Assembly: GCA_025964775.1 (NCBI GenBank) | Contig: JAOPYE010000043.1 | Span: 1 to 54,538 of the forward strand | DNA length: 54,538 nucleotides | Reading direction: 5' to 3' | DNA from: Marmoricola sp. | GTDB lineage: Bacteria; Actinomycetota; Actinomycetes; Propionibacteriales; Nocardioidaceae | In this document: positions 44,803 through 53,070 of the stretch, in pieces | Position numbering within the stretch: the stretch's first letter is position 1 | Layout: each line of letters starts with the position of its first letter | Notes under the pieces: model-generated | Seen by the model: only the letters and a program-made list of their open reading frames with translations | What the model was told of the DNA's origin: nothing | Databases searched by the model: none | Made by a program: the position numbers and the translations under genes

Positions 44803-44831
44803 CATAACCCGGGTAGGGATCGGTTCGTTGA
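44803..44831 (+). promoter_or_regulatory. Candidate BldN-type promoter of the DUF5667 gene
   Basis: CATAAC (44803-44808), a 17 base spacer and CGTTGA (44826-44831). The sigma-BldN consensus I recall from Streptomyces is roughly CGTAAC, 16 bases, CGTTGA; rsbN there has its own BldN promoter. The site starts just after the sigma gene stop and about 80 bases before the DUF5667 ATG. The -10 also sits inside an inverted repeat GGTTC-GTT-GAACC (44822-44834). Confidence 0.5.
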
Positions 44832-44913
44832 ACCCTACGAACGCACGTACGACGTGTCGCGCCATCCCTGCGACCACGCCGGACGCTCCCTCCCATGAAT
44901 CAGGAATCACCCC

Positions 44914-46104
44914 ATGACCCCGCTGAGCCCGGCGCGCAGAGACGCTGAGGCGTTTGCTTCTGCGGTTGAAAGCCGTGCGAGCATGGTTGACGGCCCGCGA
45001 GGAGATGTAGCCGACCGCTACGCAGACCTCCTCACGTATGTCGACGTGATGCGTGCGCAGGAGATCCCTGCGCCGCGCGCCGACTTCGTCGCCGACCTTC
45101 GCTCGCGGCTGATGAGCGCCGCCGACACCCTGCTGGTCCCGACCGAGACGAAGCTCGCCCCCGTGGTGCCGCTGCACGGCACCCGCGCGAGTCGCAACCA
45201 GCGCCGCATCAGCATCGCCGCAGCTGCGTTCGTCGTCATCGGTGGTACCGCAGGCGTTGCCGCTGCCGCCGAGAGTGCGCTGCCCGGCAGCGCGCTGTAC
45301 CCGATCAAGCGCGGCATCGAGAGCGCCCAGGTCTCCCTGAGCGGCAGTGACTCCGGCAAGGGCCAGGATCTGCTGCGGCAGGCAAGCACCCGCCTCGACG
45401 AGGTCGACGGCCTGATGTCGTCCGGTACGTCGGCCAGCCAGATCACGAGCACGCTGTCGGCGTTCCAGCGCAGCGCGACCGACGGAGCCAACCTGCTCTT
45501 CGTCGACTACCAGCGCAACGGCAACCCGCAGGACATCGCCAACCTGCGCACGATGATCGGCTCGCAGCTCAGCCAGCTCGACCAGCTCTCTGGCCAGGCC
45601 CCGGTCGGAGCGCGTCCCGCCTTCACCTCGGCTCGCGCCGTGCTGACCAACCTGGACCAGCAGGCAGTCGTGCTGTGCGACACCTGCGGTCCCGGCGGCA
45701 CTGCGGCCGCCTTCCCGGTGGCGCTCTCCTCGGCTCCGGCCCTGGCGAGCCTGCTCGACGCACCGGCTTCACGCGCCCAGCAGGAGCAGGTCGCGGCGGA
45801 GCAGGCGAGCCACCTGGCTGACAAGGCCGGCCAGATCGCGAAGGGCATCACGAGCCACCTGACGCCCACCAAGGGCACTGGCGGCACGAGCACCTCCACG
45901 AGCCACGGCACCGGTACCGTAGCGCCGGCTCCGGGCAGCGTCACGGCAGGCCTGACCAACCCGGTCGGTGGCCTGACGTCCGGCGTCACCGGTCTCCTGG
46001 CCAGCATCGACAAGGCCTCCGGCGGCACCACCGCGCCACTCACGGCCACGCTGGACACGACGCTCGGGCTCCTGGGCCTCGGCGGGGGAACCACCGGCCC
46101 CTGA
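44914..46104 (+). CDS. DUF5667-domain membrane protein, probable RsbN-like anti-sigma factor
   Basis: 396 residues. Residues 1-97 are predicted cytoplasmic (RYADLLTYVDVMRAQEIPAP) and would bind the sigma factor; a transmembrane segment is at about 98-119 (ISIAAAAFVVIGGTAGVAAA). The extracytoplasmic part begins ALPGSALYPIKRGIESAQVS, the DUF5667 signature, continues as a helical region to about 250, contains a CxxC (Cys255, Cys258), and ends in a long Gly/Thr/Ser-rich low-complexity tail. RsbN of Streptomyces is an anti-sigma factor for BldN; the adjacency and a BldN-like promoter support the same role. The ATG at 44914 has AGGAAT upstream. Confidence 0.78.
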   Translation: MTPLSPARRDAEAFASAVESRASMVDGPRGDVADRYADLLTYVDVMRAQEIPAPRADFVADLRSRLMSAADTLLVPTETKLAPVVPLHGTRASRNQRRISIAAAAFVVIGGTAGVAAAAESALPGSALYPIKRGIESAQVSLSGSDSGKGQDLLRQASTRLDEVDGLMSSGTSASQITSTLSAFQRSATDGANLLFVDYQRNGNPQDIANLRTMIGSQLSQLDQLSGQAPVGARPAFTSARAVLTNLDQQAVVLCDTCGPGGTAAAFPVALSSAPALASLLDAPASRAQQEQVAAEQASHLADKAGQIAKGITSHLTPTKGTGGTSTSTSHGTGTVAPAPGSVTAGLTNPVGGLTSGVTGLLASIDKASGGTTAPLTATLDTTLGLLGLGGGTTGP

Positions 46105-46177
46105 CCGCACACGGGCCGCGCGTGGGATACCGTCCACCCGACGAGCAGTCAGCCCGACGTGTGGGGAGCCTTTTTCG

Positions 46178-47080
46178 ATGACGGACATCAGCTATTTCCA
46201 GGCGATCGTGATCGGCGTGCTCCAGGGCGTGACCGAGCTGTTCCCGATCTCGAGCCTGGGGCACTCCGTCCTGGTTCCTGCGTGGATCGGTGGCGACTGG
46301 AACAAGCTGGTCACCCAGACCTCCACCAAGGCCTCGGAGCAGTCGCCGTACCTGGCGTTCATCGTCGCCCTCCACGTCGCCACGGCCGTGGCCCTCCTGT
46401 GGTTCTACCGCCGCGACTGGATCGCCATCATCAGCGCGTTCTTCACGACGCTGAAGACCCGCAGGGTGGAGACGTCGACCGAGCGGCTCGCCTGGCTGAT
46501 CGTGGTGGCGACGGTTCCCGTCGGGATCACCGGTCTCGTCCTCGAACACACCTTCCGGGTGCTGTTCGCCAAGCCCGGCGCGGCAGCCGCGTTCCTCACG
46601 GTCAACGGCCTGATCCTGCTGCTCGGCGAGTGGCTGCGCCGACGCTCGGTCGCGAGCACCCAGGTCCTCGAGCCGGGGGCGACAGCCCACGGCACCCGCA
46701 AGATCGAAGCCCTCAGCTACCCCGAGGCCGCCACCATCGGCGTGTTCCAGACCTTCGCCCTGCTCGCCGGCATCTCCCGGTCGGGCATCACGATGGTCGG
46801 TGGACTGGTGCGCGGCCTGGACCACGAGGACGCTGCCAAGTTCTCGTTCCTGCTCGCCACCCCGGTGATCCTGGCAGCGGGCATCCTGAAGGTTCCATCG
46901 CTGTTCGGAGCTGCCGGAGACCACATCCACGGCCAGGTCATCGTCGGGGCGATCACTGCGGGCATCGCCGCGTACGCGAGCGTGCGCTTCCTGACCCGTT
47001 ACTTCACAACGCGGACGCTGACGCCGTTCGCCATCTACTGCCTCCTCGCCGGCGTCGCCTCGCTCGTGAAGTTCGCCTGA
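46178..47080 (+). CDS. uppP: Undecaprenyl-diphosphatase (BacA/UppP)
   Basis: Membrane phosphatase recycling the undecaprenyl carrier for peptidoglycan synthesis, 300 residues, about eight helices. Conserved motifs: QAIVIGVLQGVTELFPISSLGHSV (the usual PVSSSGH appears as PISSLGH) and FALLAGISRSGITMVGGL with the catalytic Arg/Ser. The substitution at the Ser-rich motif is found in a subset of actinobacterial homologues. It ends 7 bases from the convergent acyltransferase gene. Confidence 0.93.
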   Translation: MTDISYFQAIVIGVLQGVTELFPISSLGHSVLVPAWIGGDWNKLVTQTSTKASEQSPYLAFIVALHVATAVALLWFYRRDWIAIISAFFTTLKTRRVETSTERLAWLIVVATVPVGITGLVLEHTFRVLFAKPGAAAAFLTVNGLILLLGEWLRRRSVASTQVLEPGATAHGTRKIEALSYPEAATIGVFQTFALLAGISRSGITMVGGLVRGLDHEDAAKFSFLLATPVILAAGILKVPSLFGAAGDHIHGQVIVGAITAGIAAYASVRFLTRYFTTRTLTPFAIYCLLAGVASLVKFA

Positions 47081-47087
47081 CCTTCGC

Positions 47088-48275
47088 CTAGCCGAAGACG
47101 GACTTGCGCTGCATCAGCAGCCCGTACAGCGTCTGCTGGATGGTCTCGCGGACCTGGTCGGTCACGTTGAAGACCAGCATCGGGTCGTCGGCCGCACCCG
47201 GGTCGTAGTCGTCGGTGCGGATCGGCTCACCGAACTCGATGATCCACTTCGACGGCAGTGGGATCAGGCCGAGCGGGCCGAGCAGCGGGAAGAACGGCGT
47301 GATCGGGATATACGGCACACCGAGCAGGCGGGCGAGCGAGGGGATGTTCCCGACCAGCGGGTAGATCTCCTCCGCGCCGACCACCGACGTCGGGATGATC
47401 GGTACGCCGGTGCGGATCGCCGCCGAGACGAACCCGCCGCGCCCGAAGCGCTGCAGCTTGTAGCGCTCGCTGTACGGCTTGCCGATGCCCTTGAAGCCCT
47501 CGGGCCACACACCGACGATCTCACCGCCTTTGAGCATCCGCTCGGCGTCCTCGTTGCAGGCGAGCGTCACACCGCCCTTGCGAGCCATCTCGCTGACGAT
47601 CGGCAGCTTGAAGACCAGGTCCGCACCGAGCGGGCGGAGGAACCGGTGTGCGTGGTCGTGGATGCTGATCGCGGTCATCATGCCGTCGATCGGGACGGTG
47701 CCGGAATGGTTGGAGACCACCAGCGCACCCCCGGCGCTCGGAATGTTCTCGACGCCGCGCACCTCGATGCGGAACCACTTCTCGGCCACTGGCCGGATCG
47801 CCGTCATGAAGAAGCGCTGGGTGATCTCGGCATCGAACCCGTACTCGTCGACCGAGTAGTCACCGGTCAGCCGCCGGCGCAGGAAGGCCAGGAAGGCAGC
47901 GAGTCGGGGCTCCCAGTTCTCCCCGAAGACCTCGACGGCAGCGGTGGTGAATCCGGAGAGCCAGTCGACCGCCGGGATGCCCGAGGTCGGGTGCCGGTGG
48001 TCAGCCGGTTCGCTGATGATCGCCGCAGCCGCCTGCGAGGGCGCCCGCGGGGTCGGGATCGTCACGGCCTCCGGCGGGGTAGCGGCCTGGGTGACGGGCA
48101 CGGTGTCGGTCGGTGCCGCACGGCGGGCCGCCGGCTTCTTCGCCGCGGTCCGGGCCGGCTGGCCCGCGGGCTGCCGGGGGGCCAGGCTGCGTGCCGAGGA
48201 CGAGGGCTTCGCACTGCCGCTCCCGCGACCAGGCTTGCCGCGCGTACCGATCGGAATGATCTCTGCGTCACCCAT
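47088..48275 (-). CDS. PlsC-family acyltransferase with disordered N-terminus
   Basis: 395 residues. The first about 105 are a Pro/Ala/Lys/Arg-rich low-complexity region (KKPAARRAAPTDT). The catalytic domain follows: block I VVSNHSGTVPIDGMM, block III GVWPEGFKGIGKPYSERYKL, and TSVVGAEEIYPL. Block I reads NHxGxxPxD rather than the classical HX4D, a variant seen in the Rv0502-like family. Probably acylates a glycerolipid or related acceptor at the membrane. It overlaps the epimerase gene by 8 bases and belongs to a conserved actinobacterial cluster. Confidence 0.85.
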   Translation of the reverse strand: MGDAEIIPIGTRGKPGRGSGSAKPSSSARSLAPRQPAGQPARTAAKKPAARRAAPTDTVPVTQAATPPEAVTIPTPRAPSQAAAAIISEPADHRHPTSGIPAVDWLSGFTTAAVEVFGENWEPRLAAFLAFLRRRLTGDYSVDEYGFDAEITQRFFMTAIRPVAEKWFRIEVRGVENIPSAGGALVVSNHSGTVPIDGMMTAISIHDHAHRFLRPLGADLVFKLPIVSEMARKGGVTLACNEDAERMLKGGEIVGVWPEGFKGIGKPYSERYKLQRFGRGGFVSAAIRTGVPIIPTSVVGAEEIYPLVGNIPSLARLLGVPYIPITPFFPLLGPLGLIPLPSKWIIEFGEPIRTDDYDPGAADDPMLVFNVTDQVRETIQQTLYGLLMQRKSVFG

Positions 48276-49362
48276 GATGGTCTCCGCTTCCGGGGTTGGC
48301 TGCGGTGAGTTCGACGGCGAGGTCCTCGGGTCGTTCGTCCGGGCGGTCGCGGCTGCCACCGAGGGCACCGGCGATCGCAGCCTCGGCGGCACGGACGCGC
48401 CGTTCCGAGACGAGTCCGGGCGCCAGGGACGCGGCGAACTCGCCGAACGCCTGCTCTGTGGTCCGCGACGGGTGGAAGCCGAGCACCTCGCGCATACGAG
48501 TGGTCTCCACGCCGCGCCCGTAGGCCAGGAAGGCGACCTGCTCGCGGGAGAAGTCGGCAACCCGGGCCTGGCGCATGGCGGAGCCGAAGGCGCCGACCGC
48601 AAAGCCGGGCAGAGGCATCGCCGGGCGACCCAGACGCCGGATCGCCTGGGACAGCATCATCACGCCGTCACCGGCGATGTTGAAGGTGCCCGCGATGTCG
48701 GTGAGCGTGGCGTGCTCGATCGAGTCGATCAGGTCGGTGTCGTTGAGGAACTGCATGCGCGGGTCGAAGCCCAGGACGGTCGGGATCACCGGCAGCCGGA
48801 AGTACGCCGCGGTCGGCGTGTTCAGCCCCGGACCGAGAGCAGGGGCGGTGCGCAGCGTGGTGGTCCGTACGTCGGGACGCCGACGCGCGAAACCGCGGAC
48901 GTAACCCTCGACCTCGTTGATGTCCTTGACGAAGCCGACGGCGCCGACGCGCTTGGCGTTCATGCCCTCGGAGAACATCGCGGGGTCGCGGTTCGAGGAG
49001 CCGTAGACCGCGGTGCTGGACTTGAGGATGAAGTGCTCGAGGTCCGGCGACTGCTGGCAGGCGGCCAGCAGCTGCATCGTGCCGATGACGTTGAGCTCCT
49101 TGGCCGTCGTCCGGCCCGAGGCGCCGGGGGACGGAAGGACGCTCATGTGCACGACCGTGTCGACCTGCTCGCGCATGATCACCTTGGCGATCACGGGGTT
49201 GCGGATGTCGGCGCGCACGAACGACACCCCACCGAGGTCTCCTCTGGGCGGTTGCACGTCGACCCCGATCACGCGGTCGACAGTGGGCGCGGCAGCGATC
49301 TGTCTGGCAAACCGCCGCCCCAGGTCGCGAGCGACACCGGTGACGAGCACGACACGGCCCAC
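48268..49362 (-). CDS. NAD-dependent epimerase/dehydratase family protein
   Basis: 364-residue extended-SDR-like protein. N-terminal dinucleotide site VLVTGVARDLGRRFARQIA, then VIGVDVQPPRG (acidic residue for NAD) and SSTAVYGSS. The YxxxK catalytic motif is not clear, as in other Rv0501-like proteins, so catalysis may be altered. GTG start at 49362. It lies between the bS22 gene and the acyltransferase; the same order occurs in mycobacteria (galE2-like Rv0501, Rv0502). Substrate unknown. Confidence 0.85.
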   Translation of the reverse strand: MGRVVLVTGVARDLGRRFARQIAAAPTVDRVIGVDVQPPRGDLGGVSFVRADIRNPVIAKVIMREQVDTVVHMSVLPSPGASGRTTAKELNVIGTMQLLAACQQSPDLEHFILKSSTAVYGSSNRDPAMFSEGMNAKRVGAVGFVKDINEVEGYVRGFARRRPDVRTTTLRTAPALGPGLNTPTAAYFRLPVIPTVLGFDPRMQFLNDTDLIDSIEHATLTDIAGTFNIAGDGVMMLSQAIRRLGRPAMPLPGFAVGAFGSAMRQARVADFSREQVAFLAYGRGVETTRMREVLGFHPSRTTEQAFGEFAASLAPGLVSERRVRAAEAAIAGALGGSRDRPDERPEDLAVELTAANPGSGDHHG

Positions 49363-49395
49363 GAGCGTCCCTCCCAGTTCGTCCTGGCTAGAGCC

Positions 49396-49497
49396 CTACT
49401 TGCCGAGACGACGACGCTGGACGCGCGTCTTCTTCAACAGCTTGCGGTGCTTCTTCTTCGCCATACGCTTACGGCGCTTCTTGATGACAGAACCCAC
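49396..49497 (-). CDS. Small ribosomal protein bS22 (AURKAIP1/COX24 domain)
   Basis: 33 residues, one of the smallest conserved proteins: [16 protein letters not shown] at the start and RRRLGK at the end, almost entirely basic. This matches the actinobacterial bS22 that sits near the decoding centre of the 30S subunit. GTG at 49497, stop TAG at 49398-49396. An overlapping ATG frame upstream has no family support. It is too short for routine gene calling but lies in the conserved position between the HTH gene and the epimerase. Confidence 0.93.
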   Translation of the reverse strand: MGSVIKKRRKRMAKKKHRKLLKKTRVQRRRLGK

Positions 49498-49511
49498 GGG
49501 TGCCCATTTCT

Positions 49512-49525
49512 AGCTTGATCAAGCT
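49512..49525. promoter_or_regulatory. 14-base perfect palindrome upstream of bS22
   Basis: AGCTTGATCAAGCT, 15 bases upstream of the bS22 GTG, within CTAG-containing sequence. Possible operator or promoter element; could be chance. Confidence 0.3.
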
Positions 49526-49597
49526 GCTCTAGCAACGGAGCACCAACGTCGAGCTCCTCGGAAGGCATCAGCCTATCCGCACCACCGGCGACATACG

Positions 49598-49627
49598 AAT
49601 CGGACGTGAGAGCACTCACGTCCGATT
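49598..49627 (-). terminator. Strong hairpin after the HTH gene, likely terminator
   Basis: Perfect 12 base arms, AATCGGACGTGA and TCACGTCCGATT, around a 6 base loop. It starts 26 bases after the HTH gene stop in that gene's direction. There is no long T run, as is usual for GC-rich actinobacterial terminators. Confidence 0.6.
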
Positions 49628-49653
49628 GCGTATACGACTCAGAGCCTGGAGCT

Positions 49654-49860
49654 TCAGCCGGTCTGGAAGAAGCTGTTCTTCAGGTATTCGTTGACGTCCT
49701 CTTCTGCGACGCGGAACGAGCGCCCCACACGCACGGCGGGCAACTCGCCCCCGTGCACAAGACGGTAAACCGTCATCTTCGATACCCGCATCACCGAGGC
49801 AACCTCGGCAATCGTCAGGAACTTCACCTCGGAGATGTCTCCGGACAGGTTCGAACCCAT
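49654..49860 (-). CDS. BldC/excisionase-type helix-turn-helix DNA-binding protein
   Basis: 68 residues from ATG 49860 (72 from an alternative GTG at 49872). One MerR-like winged helix-turn-helix: FLTIAEVASVMRVSKMTVYRLVHGGELPAVRVGRSFRV, then a short helix EEDVNEYL. Such single-domain proteins include the developmental regulator BldC and phage excisionases; this one is the conserved chromosomal type near proC and bS22 (Rv0500A in mycobacteria). It likely binds DNA by cooperative stacking, and its targets are unknown. A hairpin follows its stop at 49598-49627. Confidence 0.85.
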   Translation of the reverse strand: MGSNLSGDISEVKFLTIAEVASVMRVSKMTVYRLVHGGELPAVRVGRSFRVAEEDVNEYLKNSFFQTG

Positions 49861-50000
49861 CTCGCACCGCACTTTCCCATGGCACGCTCTCCGGCTTCCC
49901 CACCGGAGGTGACGCGTGCTCGATGTCTGTGAGGATAGGGCCTGATGTTACGTATGGGGAAGGGGTGAGAGGGGACTACTTGTGAGTACCAACGGTGTTA

Positions 50001-51191
50001 TTACCAGCCACCGGGATCAAGGCCGTGTTCCGGGAACACCGCGGAACGTGTTGCGCTGATCGCACGGTCGAGCCAGCTGTCCGGATCCATCCCGTCGTCG
50101 AAGTCCCGGTAGGACACCTGGGCACCGTCTCCCATCGACCCGGGAGCACGCACGCCGAGGCGCTCGGAAACCGCCTCGTGCCACTCCGCGGGTGTCTCGG
50201 TGACCGGATCCAGCGGTGCCCCGCCCACGATCGCCAGCAGGTGTGTCCAGGACCTCGGAACGACGTCGACCACCGCGTAGCCACCCCCGCCCGTGGCGAC
50301 CCAGCGGCCCCCGCACACCTCGTGCGCCAGGTCGTGCAGCGCCAGGTAGCTGGCACGCTGCCCCTCGACGCTCAGCATCAGGTGGGCCAGCGGATCGAGG
50401 CGGTGCGAATCGCAGCCGTGCTGGGTGATCAGGATGTCCGGGGCGAAACCGCGCACCACGGCCGGTACGACGGCGTGAAAGGCTCGCAACCAGCCTGCGT
50501 CCGCGGTCCCCGGCGGCAGCGCGACGTTGACCGAGGTGCCGATCGCCTCGGGACCTCCGGTCTCGGCCGGGAAGCCCGTGCCGGGGAACAGCATCTCGCC
50601 GGTCTCGTGCAGCGAGATCGTCAGCACCCGCGGGTCGTCCCAGAAGATCTTCTGGACGCCGTCGCCGTGGTGGACGTCCACGTCGACGTAGGCCACGCGA
50701 TGCGCACCGTTGGCCAGAAGCCAGCGGATCGCGACCGCGACGTCGTTGTAGACGCAGAAGCCGCTGACCGCGTCGGGCATCGCGTGGTGCAGTCCGCCGG
50801 CGATGTTGGCCGCGTGGATCGCCTGCCCGTTCCAGACGCGGCGAGCTGCCTCGAGGCTGGCGCCGACCACGTGCCGCGCAGCCTGGTGCATGTCGCGGAA
50901 GGTCGGGTTGTCGTCGGTGCCGAGCCCGAACCGGGGATCGTGGATCGACGGGTCGGCGCCGGCCCGGCGCACGGCTTCGATCAGCGCCGGGTCGTGCACG
51001 AGCAGCAGGTCCTCGTCGCTGGCGTCGGGTGCTGCTACCGCGGACAGGCCGTCACCGTCGATCAGGCCGAGCGAGCGGGTCAGCTGCATCGTCAGGTCGA
51101 CCCGGACCGGGTTCATCGGGTGCGCCGGTCCGAAGTCGTAGCAGGTCAGTGATTCGTCGTAGACGACGACCGAGCCGCCGGCACACGCCAC
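50001..51191 (-). CDS. Acetoin utilisation protein AcuC (histone deacetylase family)
   Basis: 396-residue zinc-dependent deacetylase of the HDAC superfamily. Family marks: CYDFGPAHPMNPVRV near the N-terminus, AGGLHHAMPDAVSGFCVYND, the zinc-site VDVDVHHGDGVQ, and WVATGGGGYAVVD. Probably deacetylates acetyl-lysine of enzymes such as acetyl-CoA synthetase. The C-terminal about 65 residues are not conserved. GTG at 51191, 2 bases after the proC stop. The gene lies between proC and the HTH gene, an insertion into the order seen in mycobacteria. Confidence 0.87.
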   Translation of the reverse strand: MACAGGSVVVYDESLTCYDFGPAHPMNPVRVDLTMQLTRSLGLIDGDGLSAVAAPDASDEDLLLVHDPALIEAVRRAGADPSIHDPRFGLGTDDNPTFRDMHQAARHVVGASLEAARRVWNGQAIHAANIAGGLHHAMPDAVSGFCVYNDVAVAIRWLLANGAHRVAYVDVDVHHGDGVQKIFWDDPRVLTISLHETGEMLFPGTGFPAETGGPEAIGTSVNVALPPGTADAGWLRAFHAVVPAVVRGFAPDILITQHGCDSHRLDPLAHLMLSVEGQRASYLALHDLAHEVCGGRWVATGGGGYAVVDVVPRSWTHLLAIVGGAPLDPVTETPAEWHEAVSERLGVRAPGSMGDGAQVSYRDFDDGMDPDSWLDRAISATRSAVFPEHGLDPGGW

Positions 51192-51193
51192 GA

Positions 51194-51994
51194 TCAGTCC
51201 AGGCCCTCGGCCAGGGCGATCGAACGGTCGCGGGCCGCCTCCATCGCGGTGATGAACGCCGCGCGCACCTTGTGGTCCTCGAGCTGACGGATCGCGGCGG
51301 CCGTGGTCCCGCCGGGCGAGGTGACCTGCTCGCGCAGGATCGCCGGGTGCTCGCCGGTCTCGCGCAGCAGCTTGGCCGATCCGACGACCGTCTGGACGAC
51401 GAGCTCGGTCGCGGTCGTGCGCGGCAGGCCCAGGTGCACGCCGGCCTCGATCATCGCCTCCACGACGAAGAACAGGTAGGCAGGACCCGAACCGGAGATC
51501 GCGGTGACGGCGTCCTGCTGCTTCTCGGGGACCCGGACCACCTTGCCGGTCGTCGCCAGCAGGCTCTCGGCGACGGCGAGGTGCTCGTCGTCGCAGTGCG
51601 ATCCGCCCGAGATCGCGGCCATCCCCTCGTCGACGAGCGCCGGGGTGTTCGGCATGACGCGGACGACCGCGACACCATCGGGCAGGTGCTTCTCGATCAG
51701 GCTGGTCGGGATGCCGGCGGCGAGCGAGACGACCAGCTGGCCGGCCTGGATGTGCGGTGCGATCTCGGCCAGCACGTCGGTCATGTCCTGCGGCTTGACC
51801 ACCAGCACGACAGTCCCGGCCCTGGCTGCCTCGACGTTCGAGACGACCTGGACGCCATATTTCGCGCGAAGCTCCTCGGCACGCTCTGCCCGCTTCTCGC
51901 CCACGAGCAGGTCGGCGACGTCACGACCACCGCGGATGAGTCCGGACAGCAGGGTCTCCCCCATCACGCCGGCACCGATGATGGCGACCGTCAT
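51194..51994 (-). CDS. proC: Pyrroline-5-carboxylate reductase
   Basis: Last step of proline synthesis, 266 residues starting MTVAIIGAGVMGETLLSGLI with the NAD(P) Rossmann motif. Family segments VRVMPNTPALVDEGMAAIS, AISGSGPAYLFFVVEAMIEAG and TSPGGTTAAAIRQLE are present and complete. It lies next to the proline dehydrogenase gene (33 base gap), so synthesis and breakdown of proline are encoded side by side. Confidence 0.96.
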   Translation of the reverse strand: MTVAIIGAGVMGETLLSGLIRGGRDVADLLVGEKRAERAEELRAKYGVQVVSNVEAARAGTVVLVVKPQDMTDVLAEIAPHIQAGQLVVSLAAGIPTSLIEKHLPDGVAVVRVMPNTPALVDEGMAAISGGSHCDDEHLAVAESLLATTGKVVRVPEKQQDAVTAISGSGPAYLFFVVEAMIEAGVHLGLPRTTATELVVQTVVGSAKLLRETGEHPAILREQVTSPGGTTAAAIRQLEDHKVRAAFITAMEAARDRSIALAEGLD

Positions 51995-52026
51995 CGTGGC
52001 ACTCCCCTGTCTTGAGTGTGCGAAGC

Positions 52027-52956
52027 CTACTTACTCGAAACGAGCGAACGCAGGAAGAATGTCAGGTTGGCGGGCCGCTCGGCGAGCCTTCTCATCAGGT
52101 AGCCGTACCACTCGGTGCCGAAGGGGATGTAGACGCGCATGCGTTCGCCGCTGGCAGCCAGGCGCTTCTGCTCGTCCGGGCGGATGCCGTAGAGCATCTG
52201 GTACTCGTAGCTGCCGGCGCTGCGCCCGGAGCGGGTCGCGAGCGCCCCGGCGATCCGGATCATCCGCGGATCGTGGGTGGCGACCATCGGGTAGCCCGCG
52301 CCGGCCATGAGCACCTTCAGGCAGCGGACGTAGGACTTGTCGACCTCATGGCGATCGGCGAAGGCGACCGTCTCGGGCTCGTTGTAGGCGCCCTTGCACA
52401 ACCGCACGCGGGACCCCTCGAACGCCAGCGCGCGGCAGTCGTCCTCGGTACGCCGCAGGTAGGCCTGCACGACGGCTCCGGTCTCCGGGTAGTCCTTGCG
52501 CAGCTCGCGCAGCGTGTCCAGGGTCTGGTCGGTGGTGGTGTGGTCCTCCATGTCGAGGGTCACGGTGGTGCCGACGGCGCGCGCGGCCTTCGCGATCCGG
52601 CGCGCGTTCTCCAGGCTGAGCTTGGGCCCGATCTCGGGCAGCGCCTGCCCGATCGCGCTGAGCTTCACGCTGACCTCGGCGCCGCGGGACAGGCCGTCCG
52701 CGCCCAGGGCCTCGAGGAGCGCAAGGTACGCCGAGACCGTTGCTTCGGCCTGGTCCTCGTCGAGGGTGTCCTCGCCCAGGTAGTCGATCGTTGCCAGACG
52801 GCCGTCGTCGACCAGCGACCGGGTCGCCCGCACAGCGTCGGCGGTTTCCTCGCCGGGCACGTACCGGGCCACGATGCCGGCGCTCACCGGCATCTTCGTG
52901 ACCAGATCCTTGGTCGCTTTGCTCCCGGCGATGGACAACAGCACCTGACGCAGCAC
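52027..52956 (-). CDS. Proline dehydrogenase
   Basis: FAD enzyme oxidising proline to pyrroline-5-carboxylate, monofunctional form, about 309 residues. The TIM-barrel segments EVSVKLSAIGQ, TLDMEDHTTTDQTLDTL, RLCKGAYNEPE and ATHDPRM, and the C-terminal YIPFGTEWYGYLMRRLAERP, are typical. GTG 52956 has GGGAGAG 5 bases upstream; an earlier GTG at 52962 and TTG at 52974 are alternatives. Together with proC it could form a proline-P5C cycle linked to the respiratory chain. Confidence 0.92.
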   Translation of the reverse strand: MLRQVLLSIAGSKATKDLVTKMPVSAGIVARYVPGEETADAVRATRSLVDDGRLATIDYLGEDTLDEDQAEATVSAYLALLEALGADGLSRGAEVSVKLSAIGQALPEIGPKLSLENARRIAKAARAVGTTVTLDMEDHTTTDQTLDTLRELRKDYPETGAVVQAYLRRTEDDCRALAFEGSRVRLCKGAYNEPETVAFADRHEVDKSYVRCLKVLMAGAGYPMVATHDPRMIRIAGALATRSGRSAGSYEYQMLYGIRPDEQKRLAASGERMRVYIPFGTEWYGYLMRRLAERPANLTFFLRSLVSSK

Positions 52957-53070
52957 TCGCACTCTCCCTGACAACCCGCGGCACCTCGTCGTGCCGACCG
53001 ATCCACGGTACGCCCCAGGGTGATGGGGTGCCGGAACCGGGCAGGCCCAATCAGTTCGGGCTGGGACGGA

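Noticed and set aside
49654..49860. Excisionase, hence an integrated element or prophage
   Set aside because: The HTH protein is of the excisionase fold, but there is no integrase, att site or phage gene, and the neighbourhood is conserved housekeeping.
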